Shown here in pieces: positions 7,218 to 15,293 of a stretch of 21,182 bases of DNA. Source of the stretch: a bacterium (GTDB taxonomy: Bacteria > Actinomycetota > Acidimicrobiia > UBA5794 > ZC4RG35). The notes under the pieces are model-generated. The model saw only the letters and a program-made list of their open reading frames with translations. It was not told the origin of the DNA and ran no database searches. The stretch's first letter is position 1, and each line of letters begins with the position of its first letter. The stretch lies in NCBI GenBank assembly GCA_028819835.1, contig JAPPKR010000051.1, forward strand, positions 1 to 21,182. Direction: 5' to 3'. The position numbers were made by a program, and so were the translations under genes.

Positions 7218-8297
7218 ATGGGGCCCGTCACCGCCGAACGGCGGCGGTTGCTCCGCCGGGCCCTGAGGGAGGCGGCCGGGGCTCGTCCCCACCCCAACCC
7301 GCGGGTGGGCGCCCTGGTGATGGACTCTGGCGGACAACTGGTGGGAACCGGTGTGCATCAGGGTCCCGGCACTCCTCACGCCGAGACGTTGGCCCTGGAC
7401 GAAGCGGGTCCCCGAGCCCGGGGTGGGACCCTGATCACCACCCTGGAGCCCTGTGCGCACTCGGGACGCACTCCTCCATGTGTCGACCGGATCACCAACT
7501 CGGGAGTGGCGGCGGTGGTGGTCGGCGCAGACGATCCCGACCGGAGGGTCTCGGGACGCGGCAGGGCCATCTTGGAGGAGGTGGGGATGGAGGTGGCCGG
7601 GCCCTTGTTGACCGATGAAGTGGAAGCGGCAGATCCAGCCTATTTCCATCACCGCCGGACCGGACGACCGCGTTTCACCCTCAAGGCCGCAGCCACCCTT
7701 GACGGCTGGACCGCCGCCCGTGACGGAACCTCCCAGTGGATATCGGGGCCGGCCGCTCGCCGGGACGGTCATCGCCTGCGGGCGTCCGCCGATGCGGTGA
7801 TGGTAGGCGCCGGTACCCTCCGGGCCGACGATCCCCGCCTGACGGTGCGACTTGAGGGCGCTCGGACCCCCCAGCCGCTGGCGGTGTTGGTGGCCGGGCG
7901 GGCTCCGTTGCCGCTGGTCCGCAAGGTGTGGGACAGGAGTCCTCTGGTGGTTGCCCCCCAGCCCACCGACGTCGTGCCGCCGGACCTTCAGGTGATCGCC
8001 CCTGGCGGGGAGGGACTGGTGGACCTGGCCCGTGCGGCCACGGCGTTGGGTAGGCGGGGACTATTGGAGGTGCTGGTGGAAGGAGGCCCGCGGCTGGCAG
8101 GCGCCATGTGGTCTGTCGGCCTGATCGACCGGGGGGTCTTCTACCTGGCGGCGCGCGTGGCCGGAGGTGAGGGTATGCCGGTTATGCGGGGGGCTTTCTC
8201 CACCTTGTTGGACTCCCGGGAGGTCATAATTGAGGATGTGCAGCGGGTGGGAGAAGACCTTCGAATAGAGTGGCGGCCCCGGAAGGAGAGCGCCTGA
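7218..8297 (+). CDS. ribD: Riboflavin biosynthesis deaminase/reductase
   Basis: Carries out the second and third riboflavin steps: deamination of the pyrimidine intermediate and NADPH-dependent reduction of its ribose side chain. The N-terminal deaminase (about 1-145) has the zinc site HAE (His54, catalytic Glu56) and PCAHSGRTPPC (Cys79 and Cys88), plus the substrate motif NPRVGA. The C-terminal reductase (about 150-359) has FTLKAAATLDG, SADAVMVGAGTLRADDP and LVEGGPRLAG, typical of the RibD_C fold. The 359-residue length is normal. ATG 7218 follows GGAGG at 7203-7207 by about 10 nt. No FMN riboswitch could fit, because only 6 nt separate it from rpe. The stop TGA shares a base with the ribE ATG. 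Confidence 0.96.
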   Translation: MGPVTAERRRLLRRALREAAGARPHPNPRVGALVMDSGGQLVGTGVHQGPGTPHAETLALDEAGPRARGGTLITTLEPCAHSGRTPPCVDRITNSGVAAVVVGADDPDRRVSGRGRAILEEVGMEVAGPLLTDEVEAADPAYFHHRRTGRPRFTLKAAATLDGWTAARDGTSQWISGPAARRDGHRLRASADAVMVGAGTLRADDPRLTVRLEGARTPQPLAVLVAGRAPLPLVRKVWDRSPLVVAPQPTDVVPPDLQVIAPGGEGLVDLARAATALGRRGLLEVLVEGGPRLAGAMWSVGLIDRGVFYLAARVAGGEGMPVMRGAFSTLLDSREVIIEDVQRVGEDLRIEWRPRKESA

Positions 8298-8890
8298 TGT
8301 TCACCGGGATCGTGGCCGAGGTGGGGAGGGTAACTCGCTGTGAGCAGACCGACCGGGGAAGGCGCTTGATGATTGAGGCGCCGGGAATCACAGAAGACCT
8401 GGAGGTTGGGGACTCGGTGGCCGTGAACGGGATTTGCCTGACCGCGGTGGCGGTTGAGCGTCCCGCGTTCCAGATGGAGGCGGTGGCGGAAACCCTTTCC
8501 CGCACCAATCTGGGCGAGGCGATGGAGGGCTCATCGGTGAACCTGGAGCGTCCGGTCCGGTTGGGAGGCAGACTCGACGGGCATGTCGTGCAGGGACACA
8601 TCGACGGGGTGGGCGTGGTGCTCGGCATCCAACCGGAGGGCGACAGCCGGAGAGTCGCTCTGTCTGTTCCCGAAGAACTGGAGCGTTATCTCGTCTACAA
8701 GGGTTCGGTGGCTTTGGACGGTGTGGCGCTGACCGTGACCGCAGTCACCGGAGGGTCATTTGAAGTCGCCCTGATCCCCCACACCCTGGCGTCGACCACC
8801 CTGGGTTCTTGGAAGGTGGGGGACAAAGCTAATATCGAAGTGGACATCCTGGCCAAATACGTCGAGAAACTACTGGTGATCAGAACGTGA
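8297..8890 (+). CDS. ribE: Riboflavin synthase alpha chain
   Basis: Dismutates two 6,7-dimethyl-8-ribityllumazine molecules to riboflavin and the pyrimidine precursor, working as a trimer. MFTGIV is the diagnostic N-terminus. Two lumazine-binding repeats of about 95 residues each follow: the first contains GDSVAVNGICLTAV and the second GSVALDGVALTVTAV, each preceded by a related strand pattern. Linking them is LGGRLDGHVVQGHIDGVG, also highly conserved. ATG 8297 is chosen because it yields MFTGIV and is preceded by AAGGAG within 8283-8288; the in-frame start at 8270 would only add part of the ribD end. The length is 197 residues. The stop TGA overlaps the ribBA GTG by four bases. Confidence 0.97.
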   Translation: MFTGIVAEVGRVTRCEQTDRGRRLMIEAPGITEDLEVGDSVAVNGICLTAVAVERPAFQMEAVAETLSRTNLGEAMEGSSVNLERPVRLGGRLDGHVVQGHIDGVGVVLGIQPEGDSRRVALSVPEELERYLVYKGSVALDGVALTVTAVTGGSFEVALIPHTLASTTLGSWKVGDKANIEVDILAKYVEKLLVIRT

Positions 8891-10104
8891 ACTTCGCAAC
8901 AATCCCCGAGCTCATCGAAGAAATCCGCGAGGGGCGGATGGTGATCGTGGTGGACGATCCCGATCGGGAAAACGAGGGAGACCTGATAGTGGCCGCCGAG
9001 AAGATCACCGCCAAGCAGATGGGGTTCCTGATCCGGCACACCAGCGGGATCGTCTGCCTTCCCATCATCGGAGAGCGTCTCGACGAACTGGAGATACCCC
9101 TCATGATCCCCCAGACCTATCCCTCCGAGGAGAGCACCGCCTTCACCGTGGCGGTGGACGCTCGCCACGGGGTCACCACGGGGATTTCGGCCACCGACCG
9201 CACCCGGACGGTGCATGCGATTCTCGATCCTGAGACCCGCCCCCAGGACATCGACCGGCCCGGTCATGTCTACCCCCTCCGCTACCGGCCGGGAGGCGTG
9301 CTCAGGCGCGCCGGCCATACGGAGGCGTCGGTCGACCTTGCCCGCCTGGCGGGCCTCTACCCGGCGGGGGTGATCGCTGAGGTGATGAACGACCATGGTG
9401 AGGTCGCCAAGCTGGAGGACCTGCAGCGCTTCGCCAAGGAGCACGGCCTGCTCATCGGATCGGTCGCCGACCTGATCTCCTACCGGCGCCGGACCGAGGG
9501 AAAGCTGGTGAAGCGGGTGGTGGACGCCCGAGTTCCCACCACGCTGGGAGTTTTCCAATCGGTGGGGTACCACTCCCTGGTGGACGGTCGGCAGCATATG
9601 GCGATGGTGATGGGTGACATAGGCAATGGGGAGGACGTTTTGGTGAGGGTCCACTCCGAATGCCTGACCGGCGACGTGTTCGCCAGCGTCCGGTGCGATT
9701 GCGGGGAGCAGTTGAACCTGGCGCTGTCCAAAGTGGCGGAAGAGGGGCGGGGAGTGGTGCTTTACATCAGGGGACACGAGGGCCGGGGAATCGGGCTGTT
9801 CCCGAAACTGGTCGCCTACAACCTCCAGGACGAGGGGTTGGATACGGTGGACGCCAACCAGCACATGGGGTTGCCGGTGGACTCCCGCGATTACGGGGTG
9901 GGGGCCCAGATCCTCTATGACCTGGGAGTCAGGACCATGAAGCTACTCACCAACAATCCGGTCAAGCGAGGAGGGATCGAGGGTTACGGGTTGACCATTA
10001 AAGAGAGGGTTCCGCTGGTGGTGACTCCCAACGAGCACAACCGGCAGTACCTGGAGACCAAAGCCGCCCGGCTAGGCCATCGTTACCACCCGGATCCCAG
10101 CTAG
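8887..10104 (+). CDS. ribBA: Bifunctional DHBP synthase/GTP cyclohydrolase II
   Basis: Provides both starting branches of riboflavin: RibB turns ribulose 5-phosphate into 3,4-dihydroxy-2-butanone 4-phosphate, and RibA opens GTP. RibB occupies about 1-200, with DDPDRENEGDL at 23-33 and GHVYPLRYRPGGVL with GHTEASVDLA after it. RibA occupies about 205-400, with HSECLTGDVFASVRCDCGEQL-type zinc ligands Cys259, Cys270 and Cys272, then RGHEGRGIGL. The GTG at 8887 overlaps the ribE stop (GTGA). Together ribD, ribE and ribBA cover all steps except lumazine synthase and the dephosphorylation. No ribH follows; the next gene, after 33 nt, is convergent. The 405-residue length is normal for the fusion. 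Confidence 0.97.
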   Translation: MNFATIPELIEEIREGRMVIVVDDPDRENEGDLIVAAEKITAKQMGFLIRHTSGIVCLPIIGERLDELEIPLMIPQTYPSEESTAFTVAVDARHGVTTGISATDRTRTVHAILDPETRPQDIDRPGHVYPLRYRPGGVLRRAGHTEASVDLARLAGLYPAGVIAEVMNDHGEVAKLEDLQRFAKEHGLLIGSVADLISYRRRTEGKLVKRVVDARVPTTLGVFQSVGYHSLVDGRQHMAMVMGDIGNGEDVLVRVHSECLTGDVFASVRCDCGEQLNLALSKVAEEGRGVVLYIRGHEGRGIGLFPKLVAYNLQDEGLDTVDANQHMGLPVDSRDYGVGAQILYDLGVRTMKLLTNNPVKRGGIEGYGLTIKERVPLVVTPNEHNRQYLETKAARLGHRYHPDPS

Positions 10105-10137
10105 TCGCCGCCCGGAGCAGGAGGCAATCGCCGCAAG

Positions 10138-11688
10138 TCAGCCCGGTCGGCGGAGTACCCGGCCGGCGGTTGTGTCGACCAGGCGGCCTGCTTCTATGGC
10201 CGCCCGACCGTTGACGAAGACGTAATCCATTCCGACCGCGTTGGTGCGGGGGTTCCGGAACGTCGCCCGGTCCTCGAAGCAGGCCGGATCGAAGACGGCC
10301 AGGTCGGCGGCGGCTCCGGGCCGGATCACCCCTCGATCGGTGAGGCTGTATCGGGCGGCTGGCATGCTTGTCATCCGACGTATCGCGTCCGAGAATTCGA
10401 GCCATCCCTTCTCCCTCACCAGCCGCGCCAGCACCAGCGCATTGGTGCCGAACCCTCGGGGATGCGGATGGCTCCCCAGGAAGACGCCGTCGGATGCGAC
10501 CATTCCCAACGGATGGGTCATGGCCCGGCGCAACTTGGCCTCGTCGTTCCAGCGGTACACCATCAGCACGTCCATCCGGCACGCCACCAACAACCGGCAG
10601 ACCGTCTCGGTCAGCGTCCCATCCATGTCTTCCATAGCGTCCTGCAGAGAGCGGCCCTCCAGATAGCGGTAGGGGCCGTCGGGGAGGTATGAGAACCGGG
10701 CGTCCACGGGGCGGGCGACGTAACTCGAGAAGAAACTCTCGACATCGGGAGCCACCCTCGATTGAACCTCGGGATCAGCCAGAACTTGGGCCACCCGCTC
10801 GGGCGGACCCTGATCGACCCACGGGGGGAGGGCGTAGGCCAGGTGGCTGCTGGCCGCCATGTAGGGGTAGGCGTCGAACGTTACGTCTATTCCGTGGTCT
10901 CGCGCCTCCACCAGTTCCTGGTAGAGCCGTTCGGATCCGAACAGATGGGAGATGTGTACCGGGACTTCCGCTTCCCGGCCGATCAGGAGTGCCTCGCGCA
11001 CCCCGGAGGTGACATCGCCCCGGTTTCCCCGCACATGTGACCCGTAGGTCCCTGCGTACTCGGCAACAACCCGCGCCACCGCCACCAACTCCTCCGTGGC
11101 GGCATGTCCCGAGGGGAAGTAGTCCAGGCCGGTCTGGATGCCGCGAGCCCCTTCTCCCATGACTTGGCGGGTGAGTTCCTGCATGTGTTCGATCTCCGCG
11201 GGGGTGGCCGGGCGGGGATCCCAGCCCACTGCCTCCGCTCGCACCGCGTTGAACCCCACCTGGGGAATGAGATTGATCCCTACCCGCCCGTCGAACAGGT
11301 CCCAGAAATCAACGGCGTCGGACCACTCCCACTCAGGATCCGGCGGCCCGATGAACCTGGTCAGGTATGCCTTCATCTCGGTCAGGCGGGAAGGCGAGAG
11401 GGGGGCGTACGCGAAACCGTCGGGCCCCATGAGATCGGTGGTTACTCCCTGCCGGAGGCGTGGTTCGTGGCCGTCACCTCTCAGGAGGGCGAACTCCGAA
11501 TGGGAGTGGACGTCTATAAACCCGGGACAGATGACCAGGCCGCTGGCATCGACCGTTCGCCGCGCCTCCCGGCCGTCGAGGCGTCCGATCGCCGCAATGC
11601 GGTCTCCGGCCAGACCCACATCCGCCCGGAACCCGGCGCGCCCGGTCCCGTCTATCACCGTGCCTCCGGTCAGTAACCAATCGAACAT
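10138..11688 (-). CDS. N-acyl-D-amino-acid deacylase-like amidohydrolase
   Basis: A metal-dependent amidohydrolase of the D-aminoacylase branch, whose characterised members split N-acyl-D-amino acids. The N-terminal beta-sandwich is followed by IDVHSHS (His61, His63), GVTTDLMGPDGFAYAP, GSHVRGNRGD (His218), VPVHISHLFG (His245 and His248), and Asp400 in ASDGVF with HPHPRGFG after it. The end RPGAAADLAVFDP with VNGRAAIEAG is the usual family tail. The characterised enzymes have GNCG where this protein has GPDG, so the cysteine ligand is Asp90 here. The substrate may therefore differ, and other N-acyl or carbamoyl amides are possible. ATG 11688 has an AGGGA about 6 nt upstream. Length 516 is slightly above the usual 480-500. 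The MDR reductase lies 76 nt upstream on the same strand. Confidence 0.8.
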   Translation of the reverse strand: MFDWLLTGGTVIDGTGRAGFRADVGLAGDRIAAIGRLDGREARRTVDASGLVICPGFIDVHSHSEFALLRGDGHEPRLRQGVTTDLMGPDGFAYAPLSPSRLTEMKAYLTRFIGPPDPEWEWSDAVDFWDLFDGRVGINLIPQVGFNAVRAEAVGWDPRPATPAEIEHMQELTRQVMGEGARGIQTGLDYFPSGHAATEELVAVARVVAEYAGTYGSHVRGNRGDVTSGVREALLIGREAEVPVHISHLFGSERLYQELVEARDHGIDVTFDAYPYMAASSHLAYALPPWVDQGPPERVAQVLADPEVQSRVAPDVESFFSSYVARPVDARFSYLPDGPYRYLEGRSLQDAMEDMDGTLTETVCRLLVACRMDVLMVYRWNDEAKLRRAMTHPLGMVASDGVFLGSHPHPRGFGTNALVLARLVREKGWLEFSDAIRRMTSMPAARYSLTDRGVIRPGAAADLAVFDPACFEDRATFRNPRTNAVGMDYVFVNGRAAIEAGRLVDTTAGRVLRRPG

Positions 11689-11731
11689 GCCAGGTCCCTG
11701 CTTCGCCCTACGGTCCCGGATGGTACTTCAG

Positions 11732-11746
11732 GTTCGGTTTCCGAAC
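11732..11746. repeat. Short inverted repeat between the reductase and the deacylase gene
   Basis: GTTCGG-TTT-CCGAAC, perfect 6 bp arms with a 3 nt centre, in the 76-nt gap between the reductase stop and the deacylase start. It could be a hairpin in the minus-strand transcript or an operator. No T-run follows on the minus strand, so it is not a standard terminator. Confidence 0.3.
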
Positions 11747-11764
11747 GGTTGGCCGGGATGGTTC

Positions 11765-12838
11765 TTAAATGGTGATGACCAACTTGCCGACGTGGCTCTT
11801 GGTCAGAAAGGCCTCCTGCGCGGCGTGGATGTCCGAGAGGGGATATGAGCCTCCCATGATCGCCCGGACCGATCCTTCCTCGACATAGCGCACCAGGTCC
11901 CCGAAGACCTGAGGGTGATAGACCGTTGCCCCATGGAGGGTGAGGTCCTTCAGATACAAAGTGCGCAGATCAAGTTCCACCATCGGTCCGGCTATCGCGC
12001 CTGAAGTCACATACCTCCCTCCGTGGCGCAGCGCCTCCAGCCAACCTCCGAAGTCCTCACCCCCGACAACGTCGGCCACCACGTGGAAGGGGCCTCGGTT
12101 GGCCTCCACCGCAGCTTCGGGAACCCGACCGGGCTGTCGCGCCACCACGTGGTCGGCGCCGAGTCCTTTGACCTCAGCCAGTTTGGAGACCCCCGCCACG
12201 GCCACCACCTGCGCGCCGCGGAGCTTGGCGAGTTGAACCAGGGCGCTGCCCACCCCGCCGGACGCTCCCGGCACCGCCACCGTCTCTCCTTCACGAAGAT
12301 CCGCCAGCGCCAGCATGTGCTCGGCGGTCGACCACGAGCAGGGAAAGGCGGCCAGTTCCACATCCGAGAGGTTGCTGGAGACCGGATAGACGTTCTCGCC
12401 GGGCACAGCGCAGTACTCGGCGAAGCCGCCGTCCAGTTCGCTCCCCAAATAGCCCGCCAATGCCGGATCGCCTGGCCGGCGCCGGTCTCGCAAGCATGGG
12501 TCCACCAGCACCCGGCGGCCCATGAGTCGGGGGTTGGCCCCCTCTCCGACCTCCACCACCCGTCCCACGACATCGGAACCTTGTATGCGGGGGAACGACA
12601 GCCCCCTGCGGCTCCAGCCCACGTCCTTGACGTCGGCCTTTTCGTATCCGGACTCCTTTGTGGCGGTGGTTATGGAACGGCTGTACCAACCGACCCGGGT
12701 GTTGATGTCAGAGTTGTTGAGACCGCAGGCGGCAACCCGCACAACCACATCTCCCCGGCCGGCCCGGGGCACCGGCGTGTCGTCCCGGACCTCCAGCATC
12801 TCAGGCCCACCGATTCCCATGAGCAGCGCGGCTCTCAT
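11765..12838 (-). CDS. Zinc-free MDR-family NAD(P)-dependent oxidoreductase
   Basis: Medium-chain dehydrogenase/reductase of the quinone-oxidoreductase-like kind, likely reducing a carbonyl or an enone with NAD(P)H. The cofactor fold has GASGGVGSALVQLAKL at about 191-206. The catalytic-zinc ligands are absent: the usual first cysteine motif reads CGLNNSD and the usual GHE reads QGSD, and no four-cysteine structural zinc loop is seen. A stretch of about 30 residues (48-80), between the first strands and FPRIQGSD, is longer than in typical members. ATG 12838 (MRAALLMGIGG) gives 357 residues and a normal family N-terminus. A GTG at 12895 would add 19 residues of unconvincing composition, and neither start has a strong ribosome site. 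It is divergent from the amidohydrolase at 13096. The substrate is unknown. Confidence 0.82.
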   Translation of the reverse strand: MRAALLMGIGGPEMLEVRDDTPVPRAGRGDVVVRVAACGLNNSDINTRVGWYSRSITTATKESGYEKADVKDVGWSRRGLSFPRIQGSDVVGRVVEVGEGANPRLMGRRVLVDPCLRDRRRPGDPALAGYLGSELDGGFAEYCAVPGENVYPVSSNLSDVELAAFPCSWSTAEHMLALADLREGETVAVPGASGGVGSALVQLAKLRGAQVVAVAGVSKLAEVKGLGADHVVARQPGRVPEAAVEANRGPFHVVADVVGGEDFGGWLEALRHGGRYVTSGAIAGPMVELDLRTLYLKDLTLHGATVYHPQVFGDLVRYVEEGSVRAIMGGSYPLSDIHAAQEAFLTKSHVGKLVITI

Positions 12839-13028
12839 GGTGTCGGTCCCGGCAATGCAGTCGGTTGGATGCCGACCGGGCATGTCTCCAGTCACATCCC
12901 TGTTCCGTGCTGTGGACAGTGGCGAATGGCAAGGCCCTTCGTCGACGTTTGCCCCTTGGTGGTTTCGGAGGCCCCGGCAAGGCTACTCCGCTCCCCAAAG
13001 CCGAGTGCTGTAGTCACGGCCATTCCGG

Positions 13029-13048
13029 CTCCGACCCCGGACTCGGAG
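13029..13048. promoter_or_regulatory. Inverted repeat, possible operator of the amidohydrolase gene
   Basis: CTCCGA and TCGGAG form perfect 6 bp arms around an 8-nt centre (CCCCGGAC). It lies where the -35 would be for the -10-like box at 13057-13062, so a regulator bound here would affect RNA polymerase. Arms this short occur by chance in GC-rich DNA, so confidence is low. Confidence 0.3.
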
Positions 13049-13056
13049 TGCGGGAT

Positions 13057-13062
13057 TAGATT
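13057..13062 (+). promoter_or_regulatory. -10-like box of the amidohydrolase gene
   Basis: TAGATT fits the TANNNT pattern of actinobacterial -10 boxes and is one of the few AT-rich points of the gap. It is 33 nt before the ATG, leaving room for the AAGGAG ribosome site at 13083-13088. No clear -35 is seen. Confidence 0.3.
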
Positions 13063-13095
13063 AAGCAACCGAGCGAAGCAGGAAGGAGCAGGACT

Positions 13096-14418
13096 ATGGC
13101 CAAGGCACTCGTGGGGGGAAGGGTGATAGACGGCACTGGAAGGGCCCCGATCGACGATGCGGTGGTGTTGATCGACGGCGAACGCATCGATGCGGTCTTT
13201 CGCCGCGGAGAGGTCGGGCTTTCCGCCGATACCGAAGTCGTGGACATAGCAGGGTCCACCGTCATTCCCGGACTCATCGACTGCCATGTTCATGTCGGGG
13301 TGCTGGCTGACAACTCTTTCCTGCAGGTGGAGGATCCCCCCGGGTTGGCGGACCTGTTCATGACAACGCTGTTGCGCCACGGGGTCACCACCGTTCGGGA
13401 CACCGGCAACTTCGACCCCGATGAGGTGTTTCGGACTTTCAAGGAAGGGAGGGACAACTGGCCCCGGTTCTTCGGGGCGGGAACCATCCTCGACGGCCCG
13501 GCCGATCCACCCGCCCCCTGGCGGTGGCTGGCCATCATCGATGATGAGGAGTCGGCCCGCCGGGAGGCCTCGAAGCTGATAGACGCCGGTATGGATTTTC
13601 TCAAGGTGTACGTGTGGGCCCGGCTTCCGGTGCTCCGGGCGGTGGTCTCCGAAGCTCATCGACGGGGAGTGCGGGTCTCGGCGCACGTCGGCCACATGGT
13701 CACCGTGGAGGAGGCGGTGAAGGTCGGCGTGGACGCCCTGGAGCACGTGCGGATCGGACGGGAGTTGGTCCCCGAAGACCGTATGGATGAACTAAACGGG
13801 TTGACCGGCCGGATTCTCGATCCCCTGGTCGGCTGGCAACCGTGGCGCTTTGTCGATCCCGAGTCGGACCTGGCCGACGGCCTGATCGACCTCATGGCGG
13901 AGCGGGGTACCTACATCACCCCCACCCTCACCCTCTCCCAGGCCATCCTGTTGGGCAACACGCCCGAGGCGGTCAACCCGCCGGGCCTCGACGAGATGCC
14001 CGCCCCGGTGGCGGAACAGTGGGGCCAGTACGCCTACCCGTTCGACTACTCGGAGACCGACTGGGAGCAGGCGCCGGTGGAGTTGCGCAACCAGATGGCT
14101 TTCATCGGGCGGGCCCAGCAGGGCGGGGTGAACGTAACCGCGGGCACCGACCTCACCAACCCCTTCGTGGTGCCGGGGCACAGCATGCATGAGGAACTCC
14201 GGCTCCTGGTGGAGGGGTGCGGGTTTTCTCCCATGGAGGCGATCGTGGCGGCCACCAGCCGGGCGGCCGACCTCCTGGGTCAGGGCGACGAACTGGGATC
14301 GGTGGAGAAGCGCAAGCTGGCCGACCTGGTGGTGCTGGATGGGGATCCTCTCTCCGACATCTCCAACACCAAGCGGATCGCCGCGGTGTACAAGGGCGGT
14401 CAGGTCGTAGCGGCCTGA
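13096..14418 (+). CDS. Metal-dependent amidohydrolase (imidazolonepropionase/Xaa-Pro dipeptidase-like)
   Basis: Cytosolic amidohydrolase of the COG1228-like group, which hydrolyses cyclic amides, dipeptides or similar bonds. The metal-site motifs are complete: HVH in IDCHVHVG (His64, His66), Lys170 in FLKVYVW as the likely carbamylated lysine, His197 in SAHVGH, His217 in LEHVRI, and Asp352 in AGTDLTNP. The N-terminus (GRVIDGTGRAPIDDAVVLIDG) and C-terminus (KLADLVVLDGDPLSDI) build the usual small domain. No signal peptide is seen. ATG 13096 has a strong AAGGAG at 13083-13088, seven nt away. It is divergent from the reductase and convergent with the VOC gene, whose stop begins two bases after this one ends, so it is probably a single-gene transcript. 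The substrate cannot be read from the sequence. Confidence 0.88.
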   Translation: MAKALVGGRVIDGTGRAPIDDAVVLIDGERIDAVFRRGEVGLSADTEVVDIAGSTVIPGLIDCHVHVGVLADNSFLQVEDPPGLADLFMTTLLRHGVTTVRDTGNFDPDEVFRTFKEGRDNWPRFFGAGTILDGPADPPAPWRWLAIIDDEESARREASKLIDAGMDFLKVYVWARLPVLRAVVSEAHRRGVRVSAHVGHMVTVEEAVKVGVDALEHVRIGRELVPEDRMDELNGLTGRILDPLVGWQPWRFVDPESDLADGLIDLMAERGTYITPTLTLSQAILLGNTPEAVNPPGLDEMPAPVAEQWGQYAYPFDYSETDWEQAPVELRNQMAFIGRAQQGGVNVTAGTDLTNPFVVPGHSMHEELRLLVEGCGFSPMEAIVAATSRAADLLGQGDELGSVEKRKLADLVVLDGDPLSDISNTKRIAAVYKGGQVVAA

Positions 14419-14419
14419 C

Positions 14420-15283
14420 CTAGGCGGGCACGATCCGGAGCCTGGCGCCTGCGGCGGCGTCCTGGTCGATGTCGAGCCCTTGAGGCGTCTTCGAGAACGG
14501 GATGTCCAGGGCGGAGAGAGTCGCGGCCGAGCGGGAGAGATCCGGGCTAGACAAGAGCAAGCGGAGTGGCCCCGGCCCCCGTCGGTCCAGTTCCCGGCCG
14601 GCCGCCCCGTCCCCGGTGGGTTCGTGCAGGCCCAATCTGAAGGAGCCGATCCGCAGGTAGACGCTCGTGGTTCCCGCCTCTCCCGGTGACGGGGGCGGCA
14701 TCCGGTCGCGGAGTCCCAGCGCGCCTTCGTAGATCTCCAGGTTTGCCCCCAGGTCTCCGGTAACCAGGTCCATCCCCGCCACACCGGTAACCCCACACTC
14801 GTGGTTTCCGGGCGGATCCCAGGCCAAGAGGTCCGATTCCGGGGTTGTCCAGTCGATCAGGTAGGGCCAGGGCTTCCGCCACGGCGATCCGCCCGGGACC
14901 ACCAGCCGCCACTCCAACCGCCTCCCGTCAGGGCGGATCCGGTCCATCTCGAACGGCCCGTCGGCGCCGACGCCCAAGGACCTGAAGCCTTCGGCTGGCT
15001 CATCCAGGTGAGATCCCGCCAGCACGAATCCGATCAGACCCGACGACTTGTCGAGGAATGACAGCAGATCTTCGCCGAACGGCCCTCTTGAGCGCGCCTT
15101 GGAGGCATCCTCCACCGAAAGCAACTCCAGGTAGTCGAGGCCGAAGCGCACGATGGCATTGCGGGTGCCCAGGGAGGGGTGGCGGCCACCCTCGGACACA
15201 TCGAACCCCAGCCGGCGGAAAGCGGCTATCCCATTCTCCAGGTCGGGGATCCCTATCACCGCGTGGTCGAAACGCTCGATCAC
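14420..15283 (-). CDS. VOC / glyoxalase-like domain protein
   Basis: Two-module vicinal-oxygen-chelate-fold protein. The N-terminal half opens with IERFDHAVIGIPDLENG, the hallmark first strand with a His at residue 7 that is a metal ligand in many members, and reaches YLELLSVED, a glutamate position used as a ligand. The second half, starting about GVTGVAGMDLVTGD, resembles a second VOC repeat with LRIGSFRLGLHEP. This looks like the glyoxalase-like Pfam family of unknown reaction. GTG 15283 is chosen because it begins directly at the first strand; the frame is open up to 15406, but that part runs inside the monooxygenase gene and has a proline/serine-rich shadow composition. It follows the monooxygenase gene by 10 nt, so the two are almost surely co-transcribed. 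Confidence 0.75.
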   Translation of the reverse strand: MIERFDHAVIGIPDLENGIAAFRRLGFDVSEGGRHPSLGTRNAIVRFGLDYLELLSVEDASKARSRGPFGEDLLSFLDKSSGLIGFVLAGSHLDEPAEGFRSLGVGADGPFEMDRIRPDGRRLEWRLVVPGGSPWRKPWPYLIDWTTPESDLLAWDPPGNHECGVTGVAGMDLVTGDLGANLEIYEGALGLRDRMPPPSPGEAGTTSVYLRIGSFRLGLHEPTGDGAAGRELDRRGPGPLRLLLSSPDLSRSAATLSALDIPFSKTPQGLDIDQDAAAGARLRIVPA

Positions 15284-15293
15284 TTGAAGCCGA

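Larger units (their letters stand above)
12839..13095. other. Divergent intergenic region
   Basis: This 257-nt gap separates the minus-strand reductase from the plus-strand amidohydrolase and should hold promoters for both. On the plus side it carries an inverted repeat, a -10-like box and a strong ribosome site, listed separately. I see no convincing promoter for the minus strand and no credible small gene. If the reductase starts at GTG 12895, the gap shrinks to 200 nt. Confidence 0.6.

Noticed and set aside
7140..7220. FMN riboswitch before ribD
   Set aside because: Only 6 nt lie between rpe and ribD, and no riboswitch-like conserved pieces are seen.
6204..7772. 522-residue minus-strand open frame opposite rpe and ribD
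   Set aside because: Runs opposite to recognised genes and has no family motifs.
12023..13126. 367-residue plus-strand open frame across the reductase and the divergent gap
   Set aside because: Opposite the reductase gene and overlapping the start of the amidohydrolase, with no motifs.
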